A stretch of 64,000 nucleotides of DNA from contig NZ_JAZGJQ010000012.1 of NCBI RefSeq assembly GCF_036408855.1, forward strand, positions 4,365-68,364, given 5' to 3'. How positions within the stretch are numbered: position 1 is the stretch's first letter; the number at the start of each line of letters is the position of its first letter. A model generated the notes under the pieces. That model searched no databases and was not told the DNA's origin. It saw nothing but the letters and a program-made list of their open reading frames with translations. The position numbers were made by a program, and so were the translations under genes. Source of the stretch: Olsenella_K absiana. Lineage in GTDB: Bacteria; Actinomycetota; Coriobacteriia; Coriobacteriales; Atopobiaceae. Shown here one piece after another: positions 1 to 8,736 of the stretch.

Positions 1-739
1 CGCGGCCGCTGTAGCCCTCGTTCTCGCGGCAGAGCGCGCAGGCCGGGTAGCTCGCCGAGACGGAGGCGCCCGCGGCGGCGATGTCGCGCGGGTCCTTCTC
101 GGGCTTGGACTTGTTTATCGTGATCTCGAGCGCGCCCCAGCGCGTGTCTGTCGTCCAGGCGAGGTTGCGCGCGATCGCGGAGCGTCGGACGTAGTCCGCG
201 TCGCAGCAGAGCCGGTAGAACCAGTCCGTCGCCGCCCGGGCGCCCCGCGAGCGGAGAAGGTCGCGGAAGGTCCGCGCAACCTCGGACGGCCGCGGCGTCA
301 GCTCGCCCATGAGCCTCATGGCAAGCCGGTCGCGGCCGGTCGCCGTGTCCTCCGCGAGCCCGCGCGCGACGCCCGCCTCCGCGAGGAGGGCGAGGTCGGC
401 CTCGAAGTCGTAGCCCTCGGCCGCCTCCTGGCCCGCGGCGGAGGGGTCGGGCTCCGGGCCGCTCAGCCCCACGGCCTCGAGCAGGCGGTTGTAGGCCCAA
501 CGGGCGTCGTCGCCCTCGATGAGCTGGGTGGCGAGCCCGTAGGCGACGAGCCGCGACGCGGCCTGGCCGAGGGCGGGGCCGGACGCCGGGCCGGGGCCGG
601 ACGCCGGGGCGGGCGCGGACGTGGCGGGTGCGGCTGCCGGCGAGGTCACGGAGCCCGGAGCGGTCTCCGTGCCGCCCGCGCCGTGCGATGCCGTGGTGGC
701 GACGCCCTTGCAGGAACCCGCGCTTGCCTCTCGTCCCAT
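1..739 (-). CDS. galT: UDP-glucose--hexose-1-phosphate uridylyltransferase, N-terminal part
   Basis: The gene runs off the left edge; 246 residues are visible. Residues 205-246 carry the class II (Firmicutes-type) GalT signature LEITINKSKPEKDP followed by YPACALCRENEGYSGR, and residues 61-92 match the family's usual start. The enzyme exchanges UMP between UDP-glucose and galactose-1-phosphate in the Leloir pathway. The first 55 or so residues are an Ala/Pro/Gly-rich extension not normally seen in GalT. ATG at 739 is preferred because GAGGGGG lies 10 bases upstream. The alpha-galactosidase at 16572-18410 would be a source of galactose. Family assignment is firm; the exact start is less so. Confidence 0.85.
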   Translation of the reverse strand, partial: MGREASAGSCKGVATTASHGAGGTETAPGSVTSPAAAPATSAPAPASGPGPASGPALGQAASRLVAYGLATQLIEGDDARWAYNRLLEAVGLSGPEPDPSAAGQEAAEGYDFEADLALLAEAGVARGLAEDTATGRDRLAMRLMGELTPRPSEVARTFRDLLRSRGARAATDWFYRLCCDADYVRRSAIARNLAWTTDTRWGALEITINKSKPEKDPRDIAAAGASVSASYPACALCRENEGYSGR

Positions 740-983
740 ACCGAACGCGCCCCCTCTGATCGATCCTCTGGACACCCACCCGGACACTCGATGCGAGCGC
801 CCCTGGCTATCCTACAGCGCTTGCGGCGCAGGCAGGCCCGGCATGCCGCCGAACCCGCCTGCGCCGTCGGCTGGACTGCAGGTTGCTAGAAAAAACCTTT
901 GGCGAGGTGCACGGATTCGGCCCTCCCAATCGTTCTGTAGGTAAAGGCGCCACGGGCGCAGGACCGCGAGGAAGGGAACGGCT
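740..983. other. Intergenic region between galT and the small secreted protein
   Basis: This gap between two divergent genes must carry both promoters. A GC-rich stretch at about 815-885 is followed by an A-rich patch (TAGAAAAAACC, near 887) and then the Shine-Dalgarno of the next gene. I see no clear -35/-10 pair, operator or RNA. Confidence 0.4.
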
Positions 984-1355
984 ATGTCACGCGAACGCGG
1001 AACGGCAAGGAGCATCGGCAGGAAGGTCGCCCTGGCACTGGTCGCGGCAGGGATCGTGGGCTCGGTGGTCGCGGGCACCGCGTTCGCAGCAGAGCCTCTG
1101 GTCGCCCGCAGCTGCGACGACTCGGGCGTAGTCGCGAGGGTCTGCACCCAGACGAGGGCGAGAGCCATGCTGCGGGACGGCACCTGCGACGGCACCGGCC
1201 CATGCGCCAACGGTGGTGCCTGCGACGGAACGGGTCCGGCCGGTCGCATGCGGGGAGACGCGACGCGCGGACAGGCACGCCGGCAGCGGGTCGCGGCACA
1301 CGACGGCAGCTGCCGTGGCGGCCAGTGCGCATGCCGCGGCGGCGCGTCTGCGTAA
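984..1355 (+). CDS. small secreted Cys/Gly-rich protein
   Basis: A 123-residue protein with a clear signal peptide (basic start, hydrophobic stretch at residues 15-33, cleavage likely after AFA). The mature part is rich in Cys and Gly, with a CDGTGPC-type repeat (CDGTGPCANGGACDGTGP) and a second cluster, CRGGQCACRGG, at the end. GAGGAAGGGA lies just before ATG 984. It sits 163 bases upstream of an ECF sigma factor on the same strand, with a hairpin between them. It may be a target or a signal for that system, but no family is recognised. Confidence 0.6.
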   Translation: MSRERGTARSIGRKVALALVAAGIVGSVVAGTAFAAEPLVARSCDDSGVVARVCTQTRARAMLRDGTCDGTGPCANGGACDGTGPAGRMRGDATRGQARRQRVAAHDGSCRGGQCACRGGASA

Positions 1356-1379
1356 GGTAGACTCTACGGACCGGCTCCG

Positions 1380-1411
1380 CAGGGCGATGGGCGCTGCTCG
1401 GTAGCGCCCTG
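1380..1411 (+). terminator. hairpin between the secreted-protein gene and the sigma factor
   Basis: CAGGGCG and CGCCCTG pair around an inner GCGCT/AGCGC stem. No T-run follows, so it could be a weak terminator or an attenuator in front of the sigma factor gene. Confidence 0.4.
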
Positions 1412-1518
1412 GGGTGCGCCCCGACTTCGCTCGGCGCTGGTGGCCCGAGCGCGCGAGCGCACCCGAACAGGAGCCGCGCAGCCGTCACGTTTACTCACCT
1501 CTACCGGAGGGCGGATGG

Positions 1519-2013
1519 GTGCGACCTCAACAGGACATAGAGGAGGCCTTCGACCGATACGGCGACGCGGTTCTGCGGGCCTGCATCGCCGCCGGCCTCA
1601 GCAGGGCCGACGCGGAGGACGCCCTGCAGGAGACGTTCCTCAAGTACGCCACAGGCAGGACGCCGTTCCTCACGGAGTCCCACCGGAAGGCATGGCTCCT
1701 GAGGGTCGCGATCAACGGGGCGCGCGACCTACAGAGGCGCGCCTCCAACCAGGACGTGCCCCTCGAATACGCCGACTGTCCCAGGCCATCCCGCCCGGAG
1801 GACGAGGTCTCGAGCGGAGTCTGCACACGCATGGACGTGGCGGAGGCGCTCAGGGCACTCTCGGACGATCAGCGGGTCGCGGTCCTTCTCGCCCTGGGCG
1901 AGGGCTACACCGCGCCGGAGGTCGCCCGCATCATGCGAAAGCCCACGAACACGGTGTACTCGCTCATCACGCGAGGGAAGCGCAAGCTCAGGGAGGTGCT
2001 AGGCGATGAGTGA
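1519..2013 (+). CDS. ECF-type RNA polymerase sigma factor
   Basis: A 164-residue sigma-70 family protein with region 2 (DAVLRACIAAGLSRADAEDALQ and the following TWYR-like part) and region 4 (ALRALSDDQRVAVLLALGEG to the LITRGKRKLR helix). GTG 1519 is chosen because GGAGGG lies 7 bases before it; the frame stays open to a GTG at 1414, but that segment looks non-coding. It directs RNA polymerase to its own promoter class. The next gene overlaps its stop by 8 bases and encodes a membrane anti-sigma-like protein, the usual sigma/anti-sigma arrangement. Confidence 0.85.
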   Translation: MRPQQDIEEAFDRYGDAVLRACIAAGLSRADAEDALQETFLKYATGRTPFLTESHRKAWLLRVAINGARDLQRRASNQDVPLEYADCPRPSRPEDEVSSGVCTRMDVAEALRALSDDQRVAVLLALGEGYTAPEVARIMRKPTNTVYSLITRGKRKLREVLGDE

Positions 2014-2854
2014 GGCCCACGACGGCTACGACGGGCGGGACCGCGAGGCCGGAGGCGGCCCAGGCGGGTGCTACGGCGGGAGGAGCCGCGACGACGTCGA
2101 GCTCGGCCCAGAGGTGACCCAGGCCGTCAGGGACGCCTGGAAGTCCGAGCGCGTGGGCGCGGACCTTCGCGCGAGGGTGCTCTCGAGCGTCGCGAGGGAG
2201 CGAGCCGAGCGGGAGCGCGGGCATGGCCTGCTCCAGGGCCGGCCTGCGCGCATGCGCCTCGCGGTGGCGGTCGCGGCGGTGGCGCTCGTGGCTGCCGTCG
2301 CCGTCCCAGCTGGCAGCAACCTGTACTTCACCACGACGGCATACGCGCGCATTGCGTCCGAGAGCCAGATCACCCTGGGCGTGAACCGCTTCGGCCGCGT
2401 CGTGAACGCCTCGCAGGAAGCTGGCACGACAAACGTCGTGGGGATGACGTACGAGGAGGCGCTGGAGGCGCTCTCGGCAGAGGGGCTCCTGGGCGACGCG
2501 AGCGTGGACGTGGAGGTCTCCTCCCAGGACCCCGACCAGCAGGAGGAGCTCGCGCGGCAGTCGACGGCGTGCCTGGGGCGGGCCGGCCACCACGGGACGT
2601 GCAACGGCCACCGCTACGGGCAGGAGGGCTCCGCGACGGGCGAGGACGAAGAGGTCGGGGAAGACGGCGAGCCCGGCTCGACCGCCGAAGCCGCCGGGGA
2701 CGACGCGGGCGACCACGCACCCGCAGGAGGAGACGGAATGCAGGCGGACACGGCATGCGGGGGCTCCGCGAACGGAGGTGGGGCGCAGCACAGGCACGCA
2801 ATGGGAGCGGGCTCGCAGGGCGGACATCACGCGAGCGGCGAGGCGCACGACTAG
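2006..2854 (+). CDS. RsgI-like membrane anti-sigma factor
   Basis: A 282-residue protein whose start overlaps the sigma factor stop, so the two are probably coupled in translation. Residues 1-80 are cytoplasmic and charged, 84-104 form one membrane span, and residues 112-140 (IASESQITLGVNRFGRVVNA) resemble the conserved domain just outside the membrane in RsgI anti-sigma factors. The extracellular tail is acidic, then rich in Gly and His (QHRHAMGAG, HHASGEAHD). The family role is to hold the sigma factor at the membrane until an outside signal arrives. The His-rich tail and the Cys-rich protein upstream hint at metal or redox sensing, which is inference. Confidence 0.65.
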   Translation: MSEAHDGYDGRDREAGGGPGGCYGGRSRDDVELGPEVTQAVRDAWKSERVGADLRARVLSSVARERAERERGHGLLQGRPARMRLAVAVAAVALVAAVAVPAGSNLYFTTTAYARIASESQITLGVNRFGRVVNASQEAGTTNVVGMTYEEALEALSAEGLLGDASVDVEVSSQDPDQQEELARQSTACLGRAGHHGTCNGHRYGQEGSATGEDEEVGEDGEPGSTAEAAGDDAGDHAPAGGDGMQADTACGGSANGGGAQHRHAMGAGSQGGHHASGEAHD

Positions 2855-2884
2855 GCGCGCTCGACAGGCGCGCCTGCTCGAAGG

Positions 2885-2911
2885 GTCGGGCCTGCAGGAG
2901 GGAGGCCCGAC
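2885..2911. terminator. hairpin after the anti-sigma gene
   Basis: GTCGGGCCT and AGGCCCGAC form a perfect 9-bp stem with a 9-base loop, between the convergent genes ending at 2854 and 2950. There is no clear T-run. Confidence 0.5.
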
Positions 2912-2949
2912 TGGCGGAGGCACGGGCGACTCTTGGCTCGGGCCCGTCC

Positions 2950-4464
2950 CTACCAGGAGGTCCTGTGCTCGTCCGTCACGGCGAGCGTCCGGTGGTCCAC
3001 CAGGTAGAAGCCCAGGAGCTGCACGTCGGACTCCCCGTCGGGATACGCTCGCTCGAGCACGAACTCCTCGGCCGTGCCGGCGGGCTCTCGTGACTCCCCG
3101 TTGTCTCGCAGCAGGTACTCGACCCTGACGGTCCTGCCGTCCACGGTCGCGTCCTCGGTGCCCAGGCTCGCATAGGGATGACCCTTCGCGTCGTAGGAGG
3201 GCGTGGGGTCATCCGCACCGAGCACGACGCCGCTCTGCCGCAGGTACTGCGCGACGGCGCGCACCTGGTCCTCGAGCGCGGCGTACGCATCGCCGCCTTC
3301 GCCCGCGTCGGAGGTCGCTCCGTCGGAAGCGCTGGCAGCCGCGCCCGCGTCGGACGTCGCTTCGTCGGGCGCTTCGACGTCTGCACCCGCGTCGGAGGTC
3401 GCCTCGTCGGACGCACCGGCACCCGGACCTCCGTCGCCCGTCGACCCACTGTGGACCGTCTTTGTGTCGAGCGCCCGCGCCGACGGCCATTCCCGCATCA
3501 CGATGGGGTCGCTCGCGAGCCAGTACGTGGTCAGGGTGCCCCCGGCGTAGTTGCTCATGTCCACCGCGACGCACTCGTACGGGCCGCCCGCGAGGCCGTC
3601 CACAGAGTCGCCCCTCACGCCGCGCGCCAGCACGCGCTCCGTCCCGTCCGTCGCGAGCACCGCGCCGAGCGCCACCACGAGCGCGAGGAGGGATACGGCC
3701 AACGCCGAGAGGCACGACGCCGCGGCGCACGCGACCCTTCGGCCCCGCGAGGCCGGCTCGCCCCGCCGCCTCCGCCATCGGGCGAGAAGGGCCACGCCCA
3801 CGACGGCGAGCGCCACCATGGACCCCGACGCCAGCAGGCCGGCCGCGAGCTCGTAGCCCAGCCGTAGGCGCCAGCCGTCCGCGCCGTCGACCCCGGCCGC
3901 GACCGAAAGGAAGAACAGACAGTGCGCGAGCATCGCAGAGCAGCCGGCAATGAGGAGCGGCCGGCGCCGACGCGGCGGCAGCGCCTTCGCGCAGGCCTCG
4001 CGCATCCCCAAGCCATCGGGGGCGCGGCCCTCCGCCGCGGCGCGCGCCCACCCGCTCACCACGTCCTCGGACGGGAAGCCCGCGTCCTTCTCGCCCGCGA
4101 TGCCGGCGTAGCGGATAGCGGCTTCGCGGGCGTCCCGTCGCAGCTGAATCGCGGTGACCGCCTGCAGCAGGTACAGGAGCTTGAGGCGGCTCGGGTCGAG
4201 GCGGGCCGTGTCCACGTGCGCGAGCGCGCAGGCGGCGAGGAGGGGCTCTCCCCTCCCGACGTCCAGCCGGGCGAGCTCCAGCAGGAGCCTCGGCGTGGCG
4301 CCGGCGGCACGCCTCCCCCTGCGGAGCACGCGCAGCACGTAGTCATGGCGGGCTGTGGGGTCGAGGCGGAGCGACGCGCGCCCGAACGCGGCCGACGCCG
4401 CGAGGGCGAGGCCGCATCCGAGGACGACGGCGGAGAGCCCCAGGCACAGGGCGCATGCCAGCAT
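2950..4464 (-). CDS. multi-pass membrane protein of unknown function, start unclear
   Basis: A 504-residue protein from the first in-frame ATG. It has a hydrophobic segment at the start, two more near residues 170-255, then an extracellular region with a Ser/Asp/Ala linker built from the repeat DEATSDAGA, and a C-terminal domain rich in Tyr and Val. No family recognised. The frame stays open upstream to at least 4700 and reads as credible protein there (PGDYPWDPRGRRLADAALK, then a further membrane span), yet no in-frame ATG, GTG or TTG exists between 4465 and about 4700. An indel, a rare start codon, or a start inside the upstream gene could explain this. Confidence 0.55.
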   Translation of the reverse strand: MLACALCLGLSAVVLGCGLALAASAAFGRASLRLDPTARHDYVLRVLRRGRRAAGATPRLLLELARLDVGRGEPLLAACALAHVDTARLDPSRLKLLYLLQAVTAIQLRRDAREAAIRYAGIAGEKDAGFPSEDVVSGWARAAAEGRAPDGLGMREACAKALPPRRRRPLLIAGCSAMLAHCLFFLSVAAGVDGADGWRLRLGYELAAGLLASGSMVALAVVGVALLARWRRRRGEPASRGRRVACAAASCLSALAVSLLALVVALGAVLATDGTERVLARGVRGDSVDGLAGGPYECVAVDMSNYAGGTLTTYWLASDPIVMREWPSARALDTKTVHSGSTGDGGPGAGASDEATSDAGADVEAPDEATSDAGAAASASDGATSDAGEGGDAYAALEDQVRAVAQYLRQSGVVLGADDPTPSYDAKGHPYASLGTEDATVDGRTVRVEYLLRDNGESREPAGTAEEFVLERAYPDGESDVQLLGFYLVDHRTLAVTDEHRTSW

Positions 4465-4676
4465 GCCTCCGGGCGAGACCGCCGGCAGCCACGTCCTCGC
4501 GGACCACAGGAGGGCCGCGATCGCGAGGGCGACGGTCGCCAGGCGCAGGACGGCGCTCGTCTTGAGGGCGGCGTCCGCGAGCCTGCGGCCGCGGGGGTCC
4601 CAGGGGTAGTCGCCCGGAAGCGGGGAGCCGAGGTCATAGGGATCCCGCTCAGGGCACGCGTCGCCGCGACCTGCGG

Positions 4677-6377
4677 CTACCCCACGGCGAGGACCTCCAC
4701 GCTCGAGCAGCTCGGGCTCTTGCCCAGGGGGTTGGACTGGGAGGCCCAGGCGCTCCGGCTGTTGTCGAAGGCCGCCGTCACGTGCTGGCCGTCGTAGGAG
4801 CCCAGGTCGGACCCCAGACTGACGACGTAGGTCTTCCGGCCGTCGGTGCTCAGCCCCTCGCCCGGCTCACCCCACGCGATCTCCTGCGGCTCGTCGAGCA
4901 CGAAGACCGTGTACGTCTCGGTCAGCGCCTTGGGGTAGGTGGAGGAGAAGAAGCTCCTCGTCGCAGCAGCCTCGGACGAGCTCATGGCGCCGACGCTCTC
5001 GCAGAGGTCGATCGCGTCGCTCCCCGACACCGTGCGGACGGTGCCGGCGAGCACGACGAGGCCCCTCGCCTTGGCGTCGGAAATTGCCGCGTCGCTGGCG
5101 GCGCCCGCCGACTGTCCCTGCGCGCCCGACGCCTGGCCCTGCGCCTGCGACGGGTCCTGGCCCTTCTCGCCGCTCGGAGCCGCGACCTCCCCGTCCTTGG
5201 CGTACGACTCCAGGGGCGAGCGGTCGCTCACGTCGACGAAGGCGAGCTCGACGCTCTCCGCCAGCACCTCGGACGCGAGCTGGGTGGTCGACTGCGACAG
5301 GATCGGGTCGCCCTCGGCCACGAGCGCCCCGTCCCTCACGACGTAGCGCTGCGTCGTGGGAATGGCCGCGCCCGAGCCCAGAACCTGGGAGTACAGCAGC
5401 CCGTCGCCCACGTTCGACCCGCTGAGGAGGAACTGGAGGGAGCTCGCGTAGCCCTTCCTCGTGACGAGGTCCTCTGGGACCTCAACCTGCGTCACCCCCG
5501 AGCCGTCCGGCGAGCCGACCCACGCGCAGTAGTGCTGGATGCCGTCCTTGTCCCCCGAGACCAGGAGGTCGGGAGCCCCGTCGCCGTTGATGTCCTGGAG
5601 CGCGTACGCGAAGGCCTGGGGGGCAAAGCCGTCCTTCGCGCCCGAGGAGAAGTCCACGTCCCGGACGTTGTCGAGGATGCCCCCGTAGAGAGCCGCGACC
5701 TGCCTCCTCACCACCGTACTCGCGAGGTCCTCGACGCGCCCGGCATCGAAGCCGCTCGCCTGCGCGGCGGCCTTCGCGGCGTCGACGTCCTCCTTGGTGA
5801 CGTCCTCTGCGGGCTTCACCTCGAAGGCGACCTCCGGTGCGGCCGCGCCGTCGCCGGCGACGGCCTTCGTGTCGAGGGCCACGGGCTCGGGCAGGACGTA
5901 GACGTCGCCGGTCGCCAGCAGCGGGCTCGCCGGAAGCGACAGCTCGTAGGTGCCGGCGGGGACCTCGAGCTGGGGCGTTGAGGGCGACACGTAGAACGTC
6001 TCGTCGTACTCCGCGTCCGCAGCGGTCCTCCCCCTCACCTCGAGGGGAATCTTGGAGTCCGTGCTCTCGTCGTAGTTGGGCGTCACGAACTTCACGGTGA
6101 TCGGCTGCGCCTCCGGCTCGGAGGTGGCGGGGGCCTGCCCGGAGCCCCGCGGCATCAGCGCGACCACGGCAAGCACCACGGCGAGCAGGAGGGCGACAAG
6201 GACGCCTACCAGCACCCGCGTCCTTCTCCCCTTCTTGCCCGCGTGCGGCTGCCCCTCCGCGGCCGCGTGCGGCTCGGCCACCTGCGGCTCGGCCGCCTGC
6301 GGCTCGGCCGCCTGCGACCCGTCGGAGCCCTCGCGCCCCCCGAGCGAGGCGTCGCGCCTGGAGTCTTCGTCTGCCAT
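4677..6377 (-). CDS. single-pass membrane protein with Asp-rich repeat domain
   Basis: A 566-residue protein. Residues 1-53 are cytoplasmic and contain AAEPQ-type repeats, 54-74 are the membrane span, and the rest is outside. Residues 93-170 match the domain that follows the membrane span in the genes at 8737 and 10439 (IPLEV, then a GTYELSLPASPLL-type strand). Residues 262-273 (DINGDGAPDLLV) form an FG-GAP/EF-hand-like calcium loop. ATG 6377 is chosen over 6473 because GGGGTGGG lies just before it. Unlike its paralogues it has no N-terminal zinc ribbon. Function unknown; an envelope sensor or cell-wall role is likely. Confidence 0.65.
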   Translation of the reverse strand: MADEDSRRDASLGGREGSDGSQAAEPQAAEPQVAEPHAAAEGQPHAGKKGRRTRVLVGVLVALLLAVVLAVVALMPRGSGQAPATSEPEAQPITVKFVTPNYDESTDSKIPLEVRGRTAADAEYDETFYVSPSTPQLEVPAGTYELSLPASPLLATGDVYVLPEPVALDTKAVAGDGAAAPEVAFEVKPAEDVTKEDVDAAKAAAQASGFDAGRVEDLASTVVRRQVAALYGGILDNVRDVDFSSGAKDGFAPQAFAYALQDINGDGAPDLLVSGDKDGIQHYCAWVGSPDGSGVTQVEVPEDLVTRKGYASSLQFLLSGSNVGDGLLYSQVLGSGAAIPTTQRYVVRDGALVAEGDPILSQSTTQLASEVLAESVELAFVDVSDRSPLESYAKDGEVAAPSGEKGQDPSQAQGQASGAQGQSAGAASDAAISDAKARGLVVLAGTVRTVSGSDAIDLCESVGAMSSSEAAATRSFFSSTYPKALTETYTVFVLDEPQEIAWGEPGEGLSTDGRKTYVVSLGSDLGSYDGQHVTAAFDNSRSAWASQSNPLGKSPSCSSVEVLAVG

Positions 6378-6894
6378 CTGAGACCCACCCCGTCCTCTCC
6401 GCCAAGCGTGGCGCGCGGGGCCAGCCTCCGGGGCGAGCGCCGCGCGCCACGAAAACAGTGCGATCGAAGTCACGAAACCAGTGCTCCCGAATGTACCACA
6501 AGCCCGGTCCCGTCCCCTGGGCCGGCTGCCCTACGGGCGGCGAGGGTCGCGACGCACCGCGCGCCCTGCCGGAGGCCTCGGCCGACCGCCCCAGGCCCAC
6601 GTGCAGCCCTAGGCGCAACTCTTCTTTCGCTTTGTGCATTTCCGCGACTTAGGGACGGGTCGAGGCTTCCTCGAAGGGGAGCCGCACGCTGGAGGAGGCT
6701 CTCTGGCGAAGGCGAGGCCCATGGGATCCTGGGCAAACGCGCGCAGGCGAAGACGTGGTGGCCGACGGGCGCGCCCCGACGCCCCTCCGACCCGTCCCTA
6801 ACCTCTCAAAATGCACAATCCCATGTAGGAAACTGCGTCGGACCCGTCGCAGGACGCGGCGGGCGGGATCGGACGGACCCGGGCCGCGTCGGAG
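6378..6894. other. Intergenic region, 517 bases, with an inverted-repeat element
   Basis: This gap holds the MITE-like element at 6632-6818, described separately. The remainder is GC-rich and must contain the promoter of the 4677-6377 gene. No other gene or RNA is visible. Confidence 0.5.
6632..6818. repeat. MITE-like element with bipartite inverted ends
   Basis: The left end reads TTGTGCATTT, seven free bases, then TTAGGGACGGGTCG. The right end is the exact reverse complement with the same seven-base gap. The 187-bp unit has no coding capacity. No target-site duplication is obvious. Confidence 0.6.
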
Positions 6895-7743
6895 CTATTC
6901 GTACGCCTTGAAGGATGCGGTCCCCTGGAGGTTCCCGCTCGCGTCGTATAAGCCAAAGCCCGCGCTGCCGTCGTCGTTGGCGCGCCACGTCATCGTCTGC
7001 TGGGCGTCGTCGTCGGACCAGCTGCCGTTGGCGATCGAGTCGAAGATGTCGTTGGGCTCCCCGGACGAGCCGCCGGATGAGTACGAGTTTAAATAGACGT
7101 TGCCGTCGTCCCCGAGCCGGAGCCAGACCACCTGGGCAAGGGAATTCGAGCTCTTGGTGCCGCTCATGCGGAAGGCGTAGTCCCCCGCATAGGACCCCTT
7201 GTCCAATCCGCTGGGAAGAATCAGGCTGACGCTGAGGTCGCTGACGTCGCTCGCGCTTGTGCCCGGAATCGCAAAGTTCGGGTCGCTCAGCTCGATCACC
7301 AGGTGCCCGTTGGACCTCTTGGCCTTGCTCCTGCCCTCGAAGGTTCCCGTCCCGGCTATTGTGACGCCCACGACCCCATCGCCATGCACGGAGAGCATCA
7401 TCTCCCTGTCGCTGGAGTCCCTCAGGTAGTAGGTGCCGGCCTTCAGCCCGCTACCCGCCAGGCCGAACCAGCGCGTCGCGAGGCCGACCACCAGCACCGC
7501 GGCGATCGTCACCACGACGGCAACTACCGGGACCCTCGCCTTGACCCGTGGCTTCTCGGCAGCCTCCTGCGCCGGGCCGGGAGCAGGCGCAGCCCCGGCC
7601 AACGGCGACGGGGCGGACGCGGGTGCCGCGCCGGTCACCCCCGCATGCGGACCCGTAGCGGACTGGGCGCCTAGCGGGGCGCCGCACCCCTTGCAGAACT
7701 TGGAGCCGTCCGGGTTCTGCGTGCCGCACTTCGGACAGAACAT
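6895..7743 (-). CDS. zinc-ribbon membrane protein, paralogue 1
   Basis: A 282-residue protein starting with a zinc ribbon (Cys3, Cys6, Cys17, Cys20 in MFCPKCG and FCKGCG), then an Ala/Pro linker, one membrane span at about 70-92 and an extracellular domain of short beta strands (GTYYLRDSSDREMMLSV). ATG 7743 is preferred to 7779 because AAGGGGAAG lies before it and the zinc ribbon starts there. The neighbour at 7780-8667 is a clear paralogue along its whole length, pointing to tandem duplication. The layout resembles TcaA-type proteins of Firmicutes; the function is unknown. Confidence 0.75.
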   Translation of the reverse strand: MFCPKCGTQNPDGSKFCKGCGAPLGAQSATGPHAGVTGAAPASAPSPLAGAAPAPGPAQEAAEKPRVKARVPVVAVVVTIAAVLVVGLATRWFGLAGSGLKAGTYYLRDSSDREMMLSVHGDGVVGVTIAGTGTFEGRSKAKRSNGHLVIELSDPNFAIPGTSASDVSDLSVSLILPSGLDKGSYAGDYAFRMSGTKSSNSLAQVVWLRLGDDGNVYLNSYSSGGSSGEPNDIFDSIANGSWSDDDAQQTMTWRANDDGSAGFGLYDASGNLQGTASFKAYE

Positions 7744-7779
7744 GAGTCTTCCCCTTCCCTCGCGTCTCTTATCACCCAT

Positions 7780-8667
7780 CTACTTGAAGGGCTCGAATGA
7801 CCCAGACATCCCCTGGCGCCCGCTCGTGTCGTAGATGTCGAAGCCTGCGTCGCCGGAGTCGTCGGCGCGCCAGGTCGCCTTTTTGGCCTGGTCGTCGGAC
7901 CAGGTACCGTTAGCGATCGAGCCGATGAGGACGTTGGGGTCCTTGTCGCTCAAGGAGTCGCCGTAGGCAATCGCGTTCAAGGCATCGTCAAAGCCATTTC
8001 CGCCAGAGGATACGCCGCAGACGTACTGCTTATAGCTCGCGCTGCCGTCGTCTCTGAGCTGGAACCACGACACCTCGCCACGCGATTTGTCCGAACCGGC
8101 AAAGACGGCAAGCGCATAGTCCCCGACGTAGGACCCCTCGCCCAGCCCGCTGGGGAGAATCACAGTGACGCCGATGCCGCTAAGATCGGCCCCACCGCCG
8201 CTTGAACCGCGCAGGTCGCTCAGCTTCATCACCAAGTGCCCGTTGGAGTTCGTGACCTCGCTCTTGCCCTCGATGGTCATGCTCCCGGCTTCCGAGACGT
8301 CCACGATTCCGTCCTTGTGCACGGAGAGCATGAGCGCCGTGCTGCCGTCAGAGTTCCTAAGGTAGTAGGTGCCGGCTTTCAGCCCCTTGCTCCCTGCCAG
8401 GCCGAACCAGCTCGTCGCGAGGCCGATCGCCAGCACCGCGACGATCGCGACCACGGCGATCGCCAGCGGCTTGACCTTGGGCCGCGGCTTCCCCGCGCCC
8501 ATCGGCACGGCACCAGGCATCGTCCCGGGCATTGTCGACGGACTAGGCGTCGCACCGGGCGCGCCCGCATACGGCGCCGTCGCGGGCCGGCTGCCCAACG
8601 GGGCGCCGCACCCCTTGCAGAACTTGGCGCCGTCGGGGTTCTGTGCGCCGCACTTCGGACAAAACAT
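7780..8667 (-). CDS. zinc-ribbon membrane protein, paralogue 2
   Basis: A 295-residue paralogue of the downstream gene, separated from it by 36 bases. Zinc ribbon Cys3, Cys6, Cys17, Cys20; Pro/Ala linker; membrane span at about 75-97; then the shared outer domain that begins GLKAGTYYLRNSDGSTALML and ends with the WSDDQAKKATWRADDSGDAGF motif. The outer domain carries an insertion rich in Gly and Ser (about residues 200-235) compared with paralogue 1. AAAGGAG lies 8 bases before the ATG. Probably transcribed together with paralogue 1. Confidence 0.75.
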   Translation of the reverse strand: MFCPKCGAQNPDGAKFCKGCGAPLGSRPATAPYAGAPGATPSPSTMPGTMPGAVPMGAGKPRPKVKPLAIAVVAIVAVLAIGLATSWFGLAGSKGLKAGTYYLRNSDGSTALMLSVHKDGIVDVSEAGSMTIEGKSEVTNSNGHLVMKLSDLRGSSGGGADLSGIGVTVILPSGLGEGSYVGDYALAVFAGSDKSRGEVSWFQLRDDGSASYKQYVCGVSSGGNGFDDALNAIAYGDSLSDKDPNVLIGSIANGTWSDDQAKKATWRADDSGDAGFDIYDTSGRQGMSGSFEPFK

Positions 8668-8736
8668 GAGGTTCTCCTTTCCTCGTGCTCTTATCGCCTT
8701 GGATGCTCGCTGCCAGCTCGTGTGGCAAAGGATCTG

